Part shown: positions 30,940 to 41,500 of the stretch, piece after piece
Position numbering within the stretch: position 1 is the first letter of the stretch
How the letters are laid out: each line of letters starts with the position of its first letter
Origin: an uncultured Gammaproteobacteria bacterium
GTDB lineage: Bacteria; Pseudomonadota; Gammaproteobacteria; HK1
NCBI GenBank assembly: GCA_958295465.1
Contig: OY282353.1
Location: forward strand, 3,401,001 to 3,465,000
Direction of reading: 5' to 3'
Length of the DNA: 64,000 nucleotides
The notes under the pieces: model-generated
What the model was told of the DNA's origin: nothing
Database searches by the model: none
What the model saw: the letters and a program-made list of their open reading frames with translations, nothing else
Made by a program: the position numbers and the translations under genes

Positions 30940-31121
30940 GATTCGATCTTCCGCGATCGGAGGGCAGTGACAAGGCCGCGCCTTATATCAGGCATGCATT
31001 CGCGAAGCAAGGCGGCTGCCGGGAGGGGGTGTACGTCAAAAAAATGGTCTATCGGGGAAATTGGGAAGATGGCGGGTAATCTGACATATAATTCGTATGT
31101 CAGGCTACGAGGACCCATGCC

Positions 31122-32821
31122 ATGCCTCTCTCTTCGGACCACCACACCCTCCTCCGGCGTCGAGATGAGCTCCGCCAAGCTCTCGCCGGCATCGGGGAGC
31201 TTCGCCCAGGCTCGTTGAAGTCCCGCTACCGCAAATGCGGCAAACCGAATTGCCACTGCGCTCGCGAGGGCGACCCCGGCCATGGCCCGCACTGGTCCTT
31301 GTCACGCCTCGTCAAGGGCACGATGCACAGCCGGGCCATTCCCGCACACGCAGTGCAAGACACGCAGCGCCAAGTCGAGGAGTGTCACAGATTGCGAGAG
31401 CTGACCAGGGAGCTAATCGAGGTCAGCGACCAAATCTGCGATGCGCAACTGCATGCGCACCGCCCGTCCGTGTCGAAAAAAAAGAGGGTCTTGCTCCCCT
31501 CATCAGCGCGGAGATCGCCGCCGAGATCGAACGCCTGACCGGGGCCGGCCCTGAGGCCGGCCTGGACTTCGAAGCCGTCGAAACCGCTGCCCGACGCACC
31601 GCGTTACAGCTCATGGGGCAAGCACTCGCTCGGGCTCTCAACGCGGACCACGGCGACGACCACAGCCCCCGCCTGCCCTGCGAGTGCGGACACACCACCC
31701 GCTATGTCGGTCGGCGGGCGAAGACCTTCCTCACCGTGCTGGGGTCGCTCCCCTTGGAACGCGCTTGGTATCACTGCGAGCACTGCCACCGCGGGTTCAG
31801 CCCCCGCGACCGCGCGCTCGGTCTCGAAGGCACCTCGCTCTCACCAGCGGCGCTGCGCATGACGGGCCTGAGCGCCGCCCGAGTCAGCTTCGCAGAGACC
31901 AGCGAGCTGCTGCGCGAGCTGGCCGGACTCGACATCGACCCCAAGCAGGTCGAGCGCCACGCCGAAGCGCTCGGACGTGAGGTCGCCGCAGACGAGCGCC
32001 GCGTCATCGAGCCCGAGCCCTGCAATGCCCACACCCTCTACCTCGGCCTCGACGGCACCGGCGTGCCGGTGCGCGCGGGCGAACGCGAAGGGCGCAAAGG
32101 CAAGCAGCCCGACGGCAGCGCCAAAACCCGCGAGGCCAAGCTCCTCACCGTGTGGTCGTGCGACACCCTCGACCCCTGCGCACTGCCCGTGCGCGACCCA
32201 CACTCCACCACCTATAACGCCGCCATCGAATCCGCGGCCAGCCGTGACACCGACCCCAACCCCTCGCCCTTCGCACACCGTGTCTTGCGCGAGACCAAGC
32301 GCCGCCGCTTCCACGAGGCCGAACGCCAAGTCATCCTCGGCGACGGCGCCGCCTGGATCTGGAACCTCGCCGATGAGCACTTCCCCGGCGCCGTCCAGAT
32401 CGTCGACATCTTCCATGCCAAGGGACATCTCTTCGAGGTCGCCAAAGCCCTCTACGGACCCGGCACCGACCTCGCCGCGCAGTGGGGGAAACAACGACGC
32501 GACGAACTCGACCAGGGCCGCATCAATGCCCTCCTCGACGCCCTGCGTGTCCATGCCGAGACCTGCGAGGAAGCCAGAAAGTGCATCGACTACATCGCCC
32601 GCAACCGCCATCGAATGCACTACCCGACGTTCCGGGCCACCGGGCTGTGCGTCTCTACCGGCGTCGTCGAAGCCGGGTGCAGGACCATCGTCGGAACCCG
32701 TCTCAAGCGCTCCGGGATGCATTGGACCGTCGAAGGCGCCAACGCCATCCTCGCCCTGCGATGCGCCATCCTCAGCAACCGCTTCGACGACTTCTGGGAG
32801 CGCAGAGCTCTCGCGGCATAA
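31122..32821 (+). CDS. ISKra4-type transposase, DUF6788 domain + catalytic domain (-1 frameshift)
   Basis: The first frame (31122-31538) encodes an N-terminal DUF6788-like region with the basic motif SRYRKCGKPNCHCAREG. The catalytic frame continues through 32821 with an internal zinc-like CEHCHRG pair, LGLDGTGVPV, LGDGAAWIW, FHAKGHLFEVAK and STGVVEAGCRTIVG. The two frames meet at a run of eight As (31476-31483), where a -1 shift gives one continuous protein of about 566 residues. DUF6788 and ISKra4 catalytic regions are commonly adjacent in this family. The catalytic frame shows no other damage. Confidence 0.85.
31478..31484 (+). other. Putative -1 ribosomal frameshift site A_AAA_AAG
   Basis: In the upstream frame the codons read AAA AAA AAG, forming the canonical bacterial slippery heptamer A_AAA_AAG, the same as in E. 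coli dnaX. The catalytic domain is in the -1 frame directly after it. I have not identified a definite stimulatory stem-loop downstream. Confidence 0.65.
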
Positions 32822-33089
32822 TGCATCTCATAAATCTGACGTACACCCGCCGGGAGGCCGGCAATTCCCGCCAACGTCCCGGACACGACCGGGTCATCCG
32901 GATTTCGTGGCCCTCCCGCCGTCCGAGCGTCTGGTCGTGGCGATTCAGTGGACGTCTTCGGGCCTGGCGGGAATTGCTGACGGGAGGCGGCGTGTGCGGT
33001 GGCTCCATACGTCCGTGAAGTCTTGCATGAAACGACGATGTATCGAACGTGACCGGTGGAGCCCCGTTTCCATGGAGCGACGGAGGGCG

Positions 33090-33953
33090 CTACCCGTTCG
33101 AGACCGGGTCGAACGAACGGATCCTCAGCACCATCCGGTTCGAGCCCTCGCCGTCGACGAACGCCGCCCTGCGGTGCAGCACGTTGTTGCAGATCACGCC
33201 TTCTCCCGCCTTGAACCGCACTTGCACATGATGCGTCGAGAGCGATGCGATCGCCGTTTCGAGCGCGGCGACGGCGCGGGTGGTGGCTATATCCGAACGC
33301 CAGCTTATCGATCGGGTGCGCGCGGTGTAGCGCACGTGCAGCTTCGGCGGATGGTCCAGGAAGCGGAAGACCGGTCCGGTGCGGGCCGGGCGGACCAGCG
33401 TTCCATCGGCTTCATGCGCCGGGATGGTCATCGCGCAGGTGTGGGCGAGGGCTTCGACGAGCCCTGGATCCTGTGCGTGCATCGCCGCGTAGACCAGATC
33501 CGGATCGAGGAGGGTGGTCTCGCCGCCGTTCAGCGCGGGCGCCGCGCAGTGCATGACCACGGCGCGAACGGACCGCTCCGGGGCGTTGTAGTAGCCGTCG
33601 GTGTGCCAGTTCAGGGCACGCGCGGTGAACGGGATCATCTCCCGCCCGCGCGTGTTTCGGGCCACCCGGACCGGCGCGATTCCGAGGTGGTCGGCGTCGA
33701 GCGTCAGGTCACGGCGTTGGAGCCCCATCGCGCTCGCGAACGCGGAGAGCGCATCGGGGTCGGTCCCGGTACATGCGAAGCGGTAGAGTGCGAGATTGAA
33801 CCGCGCGCAACGATCCGCGATCGCATCGCGCTCGCTCTCACGCAGCCGGTGCGGATTCTCGATCTCGATCCACTCCATCCTCTGCCCGCCGCCGCCCGTC
33901 GCGTAAGCTTCACGCCGCGTGTCGCACCATCGGGCCACCGCCTTCGGATCCAT
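33090..33953 (-). CDS. TauD/TfdA-family Fe(II)/2-oxoglutarate dioxygenase
   Basis: A 287-residue 2-oxoglutarate-dependent oxygenase. The metal triad is visible as His117-x-Asp119 (NWHTDGYYN) and the distal His in NNVLHRRAAF, with the 2-oxoglutarate arginine in MVLRIRSF. Members oxidise sulfonates, carnitine precursors and other small molecules; the substrate cannot be read here. The Met in MDPKAVARW is chosen over an upstream in-frame Met. It lies alone between the IS and the 5'-nucleotidase. Confidence 0.88.
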   Translation of the reverse strand: MDPKAVARWCDTRREAYATGGGGQRMEWIEIENPHRLRESERDAIADRCARFNLALYRFACTGTDPDALSAFASAMGLQRRDLTLDADHLGIAPVRVARNTRGREMIPFTARALNWHTDGYYNAPERSVRAVVMHCAAPALNGGETTLLDPDLVYAAMHAQDPGLVEALAHTCAMTIPAHEADGTLVRPARTGPVFRFLDHPPKLHVRYTARTRSISWRSDIATTRAVAALETAIASLSTHHVQVRFKAGEGVICNNVLHRRAAFVDGEGSNRMVLRIRSFDPVSNG

Positions 33954-34133
33954 CGCTTCTCCCGCCGGTGCAGCGCCTGAACCGACATGCAGGCAGAGCC
34001 TGCCGAGCCGGCAACTCCGGAGTATGCCGCACACCGGCGGCAGCCTCTCGAATTCCGGCTGTCACGAATGCTGCGGGCCGGCGTCGCCTTGCGAACCTGA
34101 ACGGCGGCCGGGTGTGCGTCCGGTCTGGCCGGA

Positions 34134-35690
34134 TCAATCGAGCCGGACGATCCGACCTTCGATCCGCGGCGCGATCTCGCCGGCGGTGGCGATCGCTTCG
34201 ATGACCTGGGCGACCGCCAGGGTGCCGGCGTTGGCGTCCACGATCCGCGGGGCGCCGGCGAACATGGCGTACCCGTCGCCGCCACGCCCGAGGAAGCCGA
34301 AGGTTGCGAGGCGATAGGTCCGCGCGGGGTCGAGCGGCACATCACCCACCATCACTTCGGCGACACGGTGACCGGCCGGCTTCGAGGCGTCGAAGCGGTA
34401 CGCCATCCCGGAGACGTGCGCAAACCTGCCGGCGCCTTTGGCAACCTCACTCACCCCGTGCTCGACCGCCGCCCGAAGATCGGCGCCGCTCACCTCCAGC
34501 ACGACCGTCTTGTCGCCGAAGGGAAGCTCCGACTGGAGGTCGCGCCGGGTAAGAACCGTGCCGGGCGGGTAAACCTTGTCGGCGCGGATGCCGCCGCCGT
34601 TGATCAGGGCGACGTCGGCGCCGGTGGCGATGCGCATGGCATCGGTGATCAGGTTGGCGATGCCGGTCTCGCGGCTGCGCACCACGCGACGCCGGCTGTC
34701 GAGCTCCACCGCGGTAGTGCCGATCTCGACGCCGAGCTCTTCCGAGAGACGTGCGAGATACGCCTCCACCGCCGCCTCGATCCCGGGGTCCGGCGCCACC
34801 GACACGGTGTTGACGACGCGAAACGACGGCTCCCAGACGAAGCGCGGGCCGTCCCGCCCCTCGACGGTGTCCATCGCGACCTCGACGACGGTGACGAACT
34901 CCGCCTGCTCCCCACTCTCGACGAAGGTCGTCTCCGGGCCGACCTCGATCTTCATGTCGTGGTCGTCGCCCGAGAGCAGCAGATCGACCGCGCCCTGACG
35001 CATCAGGGCCGCATCCTCGGCGCGGTCGGTGTGGGCGAGGGCGATGACCAGATCCGCCCCCGCCTCGCGCAGCGTCTTCGCCTGCTCCGCCGCGACCGCG
35101 ACCACGGGCCGGAAGGTCACCGGGGCCGGCGACGACTTGATCGCGGTGGTCGCCGTGGTCAGGCCGAACACCCCGACCTGGTAGGGGCCGACCTCCAGCA
35201 GCAGGCGCTCGGTCACGCCGTCGATCGGCGTGCCGTCGGGCTCGACCGCGTTGCTCGACAGCACCGGGAACGCCGCCTCGGCGATGCGTTCGACGGTGAC
35301 GGCAGGCGTGAAGTCGAATTCGTGGTTGCCGAGCACCATCGCGTCGAAGCCGATCCGGTTGAAGAGGTCGATCATGTGCGCCCCCTTGTCGAACGACGAC
35401 AGGAGCGAGGGGGAGATCGCGTCGCCGCCGTTGGTGACCAGCACCCGGCCGGTGCTGCCCGCGCGGACCTCCCCGACCACCGTGGCGAGGCGGGCCACGC
35501 CTCCGCGCCCGCCGGTGCCGTCGAGGCGGTCGAGGTCGTTGACGTGGACGATGGTGAGGGTCACCGGCTCGGCGCCGGCCGGGAAGGCGAATGCGAGCCC
35601 GGCGGCAAGCGCGGCGGCGCGAAGCGCATGGGCCGCGGCGGCGGCGCTGCCGACGGCAGCGGTGGCGGTTCGGCTGGACAGTCGCTGCAT
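34134..35690 (-). CDS. Secreted 5'-nucleotidase / metallophosphatase
   Basis: A 518-residue UshA-like enzyme with an N-terminal signal peptide (hydrophobic Ala-rich segment ending near AGAEP). The metallophosphoesterase domain shows VLVTNGGDAISP, LGNHEFDF and SGDDHD. The C-terminal 5'-nucleotidase domain contains LINGGGIRADK and the substrate stacking region FLGRGGDGYAMF. The first metal motif is HVNDLDRLDG rather than the usual N-D-x-H-G, a notable deviation. Likely hydrolyses nucleotides in the periplasm. ATG 35690 follows GAGGAACGAAGG. Confidence 0.88.
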   Translation of the reverse strand: MQRLSSRTATAAVGSAAAAAHALRAAALAAGLAFAFPAGAEPVTLTIVHVNDLDRLDGTGGRGGVARLATVVGEVRAGSTGRVLVTNGGDAISPSLLSSFDKGAHMIDLFNRIGFDAMVLGNHEFDFTPAVTVERIAEAAFPVLSSNAVEPDGTPIDGVTERLLLEVGPYQVGVFGLTTATTAIKSSPAPVTFRPVVAVAAEQAKTLREAGADLVIALAHTDRAEDAALMRQGAVDLLLSGDDHDMKIEVGPETTFVESGEQAEFVTVVEVAMDTVEGRDGPRFVWEPSFRVVNTVSVAPDPGIEAAVEAYLARLSEELGVEIGTTAVELDSRRRVVRSRETGIANLITDAMRIATGADVALINGGGIRADKVYPPGTVLTRRDLQSELPFGDKTVVLEVSGADLRAAVEHGVSEVAKGAGRFAHVSGMAYRFDASKPAGHRVAEVMVGDVPLDPARTYRLATFGFLGRGGDGYAMFAGAPRIVDANAGTLAVAQVIEAIATAGEIAPRIEGRIVRLD

Positions 35691-36609
35691 CCTTCGTTCC
35701 TCCGTCGAGTCGAATGGCGGCGCCCGGGCCACGGCGGCCTTCAATAAGACTCGCATTGTAGGCCACTCCGAACATGCCTTGCCCGTTGCGTCGTGCTGCA
35801 ACCACCCCCGCAACCCCGGTTCCGTGATCGCCGCAAGGCCAAGGTGGCGATTCCCTGCTCGACCCGAGTTTTCGCCACATCGAGATCAGGGTGCCTTCCT
35901 CCTGTCTCCGACCTCGATTTCCACTGCGCATTATATGTAACATCCGACAACATGTTGAATTCATGAAGTATTTTTTGAAGCAAGAAATGGCCCCCACAAC
36001 CGGGCGGCGCAATGTTTCCTCCGCGACCGCGAGGCGGCAGGGCCGCCGTCGTGGCTTGTATTTGATTGCATCGCTCGCGGAAGTCCAGCCGACAGTCAAA
36101 GCGTTCGTATCGACGGTCGCAGTGACTGTGGACGGTGCGGAAACCGGTGGCGGGACACTTGGAGAGGCAGTACCCGTAGCGGATGCCGCTCCGAACTCAT
36201 GTCCTGACGACGACAGGAGGACAGAGGCGGAACAACCCGCCCCTCCATATGGTGGGAGGCCATCACGGTGGCAGGGAGAGGGTGCCGGCTTCAGGGCCGC
36301 TCCCCTTAGAATACGGTCCCTTGCGCACCACGGCGCCGGCCCGAGTGCAAGGGAGGCGGCCGGATCGGATGCGGGCTGCGCCGGGTGAGCGCCATTGGAA
36401 CCACCCGCCGCCCGCACCGGAGGCGACGGCGGAGCGCGCCGGCCACGCGAGAACGGGATGGCGACGTCCCGGGACGTCCGAGCTCGGGCAGGGCAGGGGA
36501 GGCCACGGCCGGCCGTCGATGACGTGCCGGATCGACCATTGCAAGGAACCGGCCGGCTTCCCGCGCCGAACCGCGGGGGCGGCGGGGCTGCGGAAAGAGG
36601 AGAACCGAG
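35691..36609. other. Long intergenic region with an AT-richer patch
   Basis: About 920 bases without a complete gene. The stretch 35900-36000 is clearly less GC-rich than everything around it and contains a CAACATGTTG palindrome near 35950. A degraded FN3-like coding segment is described separately. AAGAGGAG of the downstream gene is at about 36595. The composition suggests foreign or decayed DNA. Confidence 0.5.
36045..36200 (-). pseudogene. Possible fibronectin type III fragment
   Basis: Translation on the minus strand gives PSTVTATVDTNALTVGWTS followed by ASDAIKYK, preceded by a Ser/Thr/Pro linker. This matches the first strands of an FN3 domain and its usual linker. No continuing domain or start is found on either side, so at most a relic of a surface-protein gene remains. 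Based on motif resemblance alone. Confidence 0.35.
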
Positions 36610-38313
36610 ATGGGTGCTCGAGTGCTTTCGCAAGTCAGGGCCCAGCGCGGCGACGTATTGCGTTGCAAGGGCTGGAAGCAGGAAACGCTCCTGCGCATGC
36701 TCGAAAACAACCTGGAAAACGCCCAGGATCCTTCCCGGCTCATCGTGTATGGCGGGATTGCGAAAGCGGCGCGCAACTGGGAGAGCTATCACGCCATCGT
36801 CGATACCCTGAAGTCGCTCGCGAACGACGAAACCCTGGTGGTGCAGGCGGGCATGCCGGTGGCGGTGTTCAGGACCGGCCGGCTGGCGCCCCGCGTGGTC
36901 ATGGGACTGTCCAACGTGATCAACGCCACCTGGCCGGAGTTCTACGATCTCATGGACCGGAACCTCACGACGTTCTCCTCCTATACGGCCGGCCCCTGGG
37001 AGTACATCGGCAGCCAGGGCATCGTCGAAGGGACCTTCGAAACCCTCGCCTGCATCGCCGAGGAAAAGTTCGAAGGCGATCTGCGGGGCCGGATCTTCTT
37101 CACCGCCGGCCTGGGCGGCATGGGGCGCTCCCAGCCGAAGTCCATGACCATGCACGGCGGCGTCTCCGTCATCGTCGAGGTGCGCAGGGGCATCGTCGAG
37201 GATCGTCTGAAGCTCGGCTGGGCCGACGTCGAAGCCGGAAACCTGGACGAGGCCATCACGCTGGCGGCCGAGGCTTGCAGCAACGGGAAGCCGCTGTCGA
37301 TCGTGATCTGCGCCAACATGGTCGACGTCTGCGAGGAGGCCCTGGAGAAGGGATGGATCCCGGACATCGTGACGGAGATGTGTCCGTTCCACGATCCCTT
37401 CGCGGTGATCCCCTCCGGGTATTCTCCCGGAGAAGCCGATGCGCTGCGCAAGCGCTCGATGGATGGATACCTGGCCGAATCCCGCAAGACCATCGTGCGC
37501 ATGGTCAGGGCGATGAACCGCTTTCTCGACGCCGGAGCGGAGGTGTTCGAGTACGGCACGTTCGTGCGCAAGGAGGCGGTGGACGCCGGCATGTCCAGGG
37601 AAGAGGCGTTCCGCTATGCCGGGTTCGTGGCTCGGTACTGGCGGCCGAAGCTGTTCGAGCTGGGCCGTGGTCCGTTCCGATGGACCTGCGTTTCCGGGAA
37701 CGAAGCGGATCGGGATCGCCTGGACGACCTTGCGCTGGAGCTGTTCCCGGATTGCGCGATCACCCAGCGCTGGGTCCCGCTGGCGCGCAAGCACCTTCCG
37801 GCCGAGGGGCTGCCGGCGCGGGTGTGCTTTCTCGGGTTCGGCCAGCGCCGGGAATTCGGGCTCGCCGTGAACGAGCTCGTGCGCAACGGGGAGGTCGAGG
37901 GTCCCGTCGCCTTCTCCCGGGACAACCTCGACAGCGGCTCGATCGCCAACCCGGTGATGGAGACCGAGGACATGAAGGACGGTTCGGACGCGATCGCGGA
38001 CTGGCCGTTCATCAACGCCCTGCTGAACGCCGCGGCCATGGCCGATCTCGTATCCATCCAGTCCAACGGCACCATGGGCGTGTCGCACCACACCGGCTGC
38101 ACGATCATCGCGGACGGAACGGAGGAGGCGGCGTTGCGGATGGACGCCTCGCTGACCACCGACGTGGGGATCGGCATCGTGCGTTACGCCCAGTCCGGGT
38201 ACGAGACCGCCCGGGCGGTGGCGGAGGGGCGCGGGGGATTGACCTCGGACCGTATCAAGGTCCCGCTCTGGTGGTCGCCGAACGCGACGTTCGGGCCCGA
38301 ATCCGGCGGATAG
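36610..38313 (+). CDS. Divergent urocanate-hydratase family enzyme
   Basis: A 567-residue protein of urocanase length and layout. It has YGGIAKAARNWESYHAIV (family tyrosine segment), the dinucleotide-binding FFTAGLGGMGRSQPKSMT, and the C-terminal RDNLDSGSIANPVMETEDMK followed by DGSDAIADWPFINALLNAAA. Classical HutU enzymes read GGMGGAQP and have an LHHGGGVGMGFSQHAG loop. Here these are GGMGRSQP and IQSNGTMGVSHHTG, so NAD and substrate contacts have changed. No hut genes are nearby. Thiourocanate- and methylurocanate-type hydratases are known in this superfamily, so an altered urocanate-like substrate is plausible. AGAGGAG precedes the ATG. Confidence 0.82.
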   Translation: MGARVLSQVRAQRGDVLRCKGWKQETLLRMLENNLENAQDPSRLIVYGGIAKAARNWESYHAIVDTLKSLANDETLVVQAGMPVAVFRTGRLAPRVVMGLSNVINATWPEFYDLMDRNLTTFSSYTAGPWEYIGSQGIVEGTFETLACIAEEKFEGDLRGRIFFTAGLGGMGRSQPKSMTMHGGVSVIVEVRRGIVEDRLKLGWADVEAGNLDEAITLAAEACSNGKPLSIVICANMVDVCEEALEKGWIPDIVTEMCPFHDPFAVIPSGYSPGEADALRKRSMDGYLAESRKTIVRMVRAMNRFLDAGAEVFEYGTFVRKEAVDAGMSREEAFRYAGFVARYWRPKLFELGRGPFRWTCVSGNEADRDRLDDLALELFPDCAITQRWVPLARKHLPAEGLPARVCFLGFGQRREFGLAVNELVRNGEVEGPVAFSRDNLDSGSIANPVMETEDMKDGSDAIADWPFINALLNAAAMADLVSIQSNGTMGVSHHTGCTIIADGTEEAALRMDASLTTDVGIGIVRYAQSGYETARAVAEGRGGLTSDRIKVPLWWSPNATFGPESGG

Positions 38314-38517
38314 GCGGATCGCGGAAGCCGCCGCCCGGCCAGGCTGTTCGCAACCCTTGCCGAACCGGTGCGGGCCGCGCGCCCTCGGAGACCGCACAGC
38401 CGCGGGCCGGCGGCGGGAGACGGGCGGCGGGTAGGGTGATGAACCCGTGCGCATCGGTGCGCGAAACCGGTAATCTCGCAACCGGACCGCTGACCCGCTC
38501 CGGCGGAGGGTGAACCG

Positions 38518-41500
38518 ATGCGAAAGCTCGTCTACGGCCTGCTCGCCGTGGTGGCCCTGCTCGCGGCGGCGGCGCTGGTCCTCCCGAGCCTGATCGACTG
38601 GAACGCCTGGAAGCCCGAGCTCTCGGCCAAGGTGAAGGAGGTGAGCGGCCGGACCCTCGAGGTGCGCGGCGACCTGAACGCCGGCGTGCTGCCGTCCCTG
38701 CATCTGGCCGCGCACGACGTGCGGCTGTCGAATGCGCCGGGCGCCCGATCCGCCGACATGGCGACCCTCCGCATCCTCAAGGTCAACGTCCGTCTGGCGC
38801 CCCTGCTCAAGGGCAGGATCGAAGTCGCGGGGATCGAGCTCGTCCAACCGGTGATCGAGCTGGAACGGCTTGCCGGCGGCCGGATGAACTGGACCCTGGA
38901 AGCTGGAGGTATGGCTCCGGGCCCCGGCGGGGAAGGGACCGGGGACCGGGCGGCTGCGGGTTTCGTCGAGCCCGATACCGCGGTCCGCGACGGCCCGGAA
39001 GGCGTCCGGGAACGGGCGGTCCCGGGGTTGGCGGCGGCCGGTTCCGTCCGGGCTTTCCGGCTGGACAATCTGAGCATCCGGAACGGAACCATCAACTATC
39101 GCGATTCGGCGAAGGGCACGGTGGAGAGCATACGGAACCTCTCCGCCGACGGCGCGCTGGATTCGCTGGCCGGCCCGGCCAGGCTTAAGGGCGGCATGAC
39201 GGTGCGGGGCTTGCAGCTCGCGTTCGACGGCAGCATCGGGCGCCACGTCGAAGGAACCCCGCTCGCTTTCGCTCTGGAGCTCGGCACTCGGGGCGTATCG
39301 ACGGTGTCGGTGAAGGGGACGGTGACCGGGCTGGGCGATGCCCCCCGCCTGAGGGCCGACGTCAGAGGCGGGGGTCGCAGCCTGCGGGACCTGGTCGCGG
39401 CGCTGCCGGGCAGCGCGGCGCCGCGGGCGCCCGATCACTCTTTCGCTCTTGCGGCATCGCTCAGTGCGACGCCGGAGGCGATCACACTGGACGACCTGAC
39501 CGTCGAGCTGGGCGGGGCCAGGGCTCGGGGCAGTGCGAAAGTCGCCACCGGCAGGGTGATCCGGGCCGACGTGGTGCTCGAGGCGGACCGGATCGACGCG
39601 GATGCGTTCCTGCCCGCGGCGGCGCCGGGCTCCCGGACCGGGGATGCGCCGGGCGATGCCGGCAAGGACATGGTGGCGGCCGGCGAGGCCGGGGCGTCCG
39701 GGGTCGGGCCTCCCGGCGGCGAGGAGGTGCCGGCGGGCGCCGGCAAGGAGGCGGCAGGGACGGGCAAGGCAGGGGAGGAATCCGGGGTCCGGCTTCCCGG
39801 TGGCATCGACGTGCGGGTCGGCCTCGCAGTCGGGGAAATCGTGCTGAAGGGCAGGCCAATCCGGGAGGTGCGTCTCGATGCTTCGCTCGGGGAGGGAGCA
39901 CTGTCGCTCGACAGGTTGTCCGCGCGGTTGCCGGGTGGCGCGACGTTCGGCGCAACGGGCACCGTCTCCGGCGGCGACGGAACGTTGCGCTACGCCGGCA
40001 AGCTGTCCTTCCGTGCGGCTGACCTGCGTACGCTGCTGGACCGGATGGGGGTGGATCTATCCGGCATGGCGGCTGGTGGGTTGGAGAAGGCGACCGCCGT
40101 CGCCGACGTGAGCGGCGACCTGTCGCGGATCCGGTTCGGGAACGTCCGGATGCAGCTCGATGACTCCCGGCTCGACGGCAGCGCGTCCCTGGCGCTGGGT
40201 GGCCGGCCGGCCTTCGACGCAAGCCTCGACGTCGACCGCCTCGATCTCGACGCCTGGCTGCCGGCGGCGGAGACCGGACGGACCGGAGCCGCAGCCGTCG
40301 CTGGAGCGGCAGCCGGGGTCACGACCGAAGTCACGACCGAAGTCACGACCGGAGTCACGGCCGGAGCTGCGACCGGAGTTGCGACCGGGGACGCAGCCGA
40401 AGCCGGGGTCACGACCGGAGTCGCGACAGGGGCCGCTGTCCCGGCATCTCGGAAGGAGCCGCCTTCGGAGCGCGGGGATGATCCGCTGTCCATTCCGCGA
40501 AACTTCGACGCCGATCTGGACGTCCGGGTCGGAAGCATCGTTTATCGCAAGGCCGAGATCGGGGATCTGCGCTTCGACGGGACGCTGGCGAACGGCAGGC
40601 TCACCGTGCGCGAGGCCAGTATCGGCAGCCTTGCCGGCGCCAGCGCCCGCATCGAGGGGGTCGTCTCCGACGTGGAGGGCGCCCCCTCTTTCGAGGGAAT
40701 CGTGACCGCCGCTTCCGACGACCCGAGCGGCCTGTTCCGAGTGCTGCGCGTCGAGTCTCCGATCGCGGCCGGGAAGCTCGGACCCATGCGCCTGTCGGCC
40801 CGGACCACCGCGGTCCGGGGCGGAGTCGCGGTGGACGCCAGGCTGGGGCTGGCCGGGGTCGAGGCAACGGTCACCGGCAGCGTGAACGATCTTGCGAAGA
40901 CGCCCACGTTCGATCTGCACTTCGACGGCAGGCATCCCGATCTCGCGCGGCTGGCGGCCGTGCTCGGCGCCCGAATCCGCAAGGACCAGGCCGGCGGCGG
41001 TCCGGTCGCTCTCGAGCTCTCCGCCCGGGGCAACCTGGAGGCCCTGTCGGTGGAGGCGGACGGAGCGCTGGCGAAGGGGACGGTTCGGCTTTCGGGGACG
41101 CTCGATGCGCCCTTCGATGCACCGAAGCTCGACATGGGTCTCGACCTCCGGCATCCGGACCTCGCCGGCCTGATCCGGGCGCTCCGCCCCGGCTACGTCC
41201 CCGCCGCGCCCGACCTCGGCGGACTGGCCCTCACGGCCGGGCTGAAGAGCGACGGCGATACGGTGGTCATCGAGGGGCTGAGCGGCAACGTCGGGCCGAC
41301 GGATCTCGCCGGAAACGGGACCTGGCGTACCGCCGGTCCGCGGCCCAGACTGAAGCTGGCGCTCACCTGCGGCGTGATCCGGCTGAACGACTACCTTGGA
41401 TCTACCCGGCCTCCCGGATCTGCCGAACCGGCGCGACGGTCGCGGGCCGGGACCGGCGGGGAGGGGAGCCTGCCGGCGGCCGCCGGCGCCGCCCCCAGGG

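Larger units (their letters stand above)
31027..32848 (+). mobile_element. Complete ISKra4-family insertion sequence
   Basis: A 1,822-base element with 12-bp inverted ends (GGGTGTACGTCA at 31027-31038; complement at 32837-32848). It is flanked by a perfect 9-bp direct repeat GCCGGGAGG (31018-31026 and 32849-32857). GGG tips and a 9-bp duplication match what I know of the ISKra4 group. It carries one transposase gene in two overlapping frames joined by a slippery A-run. The intact ends and duplication argue for recent insertion. Confidence 0.92.

Noticed and set aside
34447..39438. A 1,663-codon open frame on the minus strand
   Set aside because: It lies antisense to the urocanase homologue and runs through the nucleotidase in another frame; its text is Arg/Pro/His-rich with no domain. 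It is a by-product of high GC.
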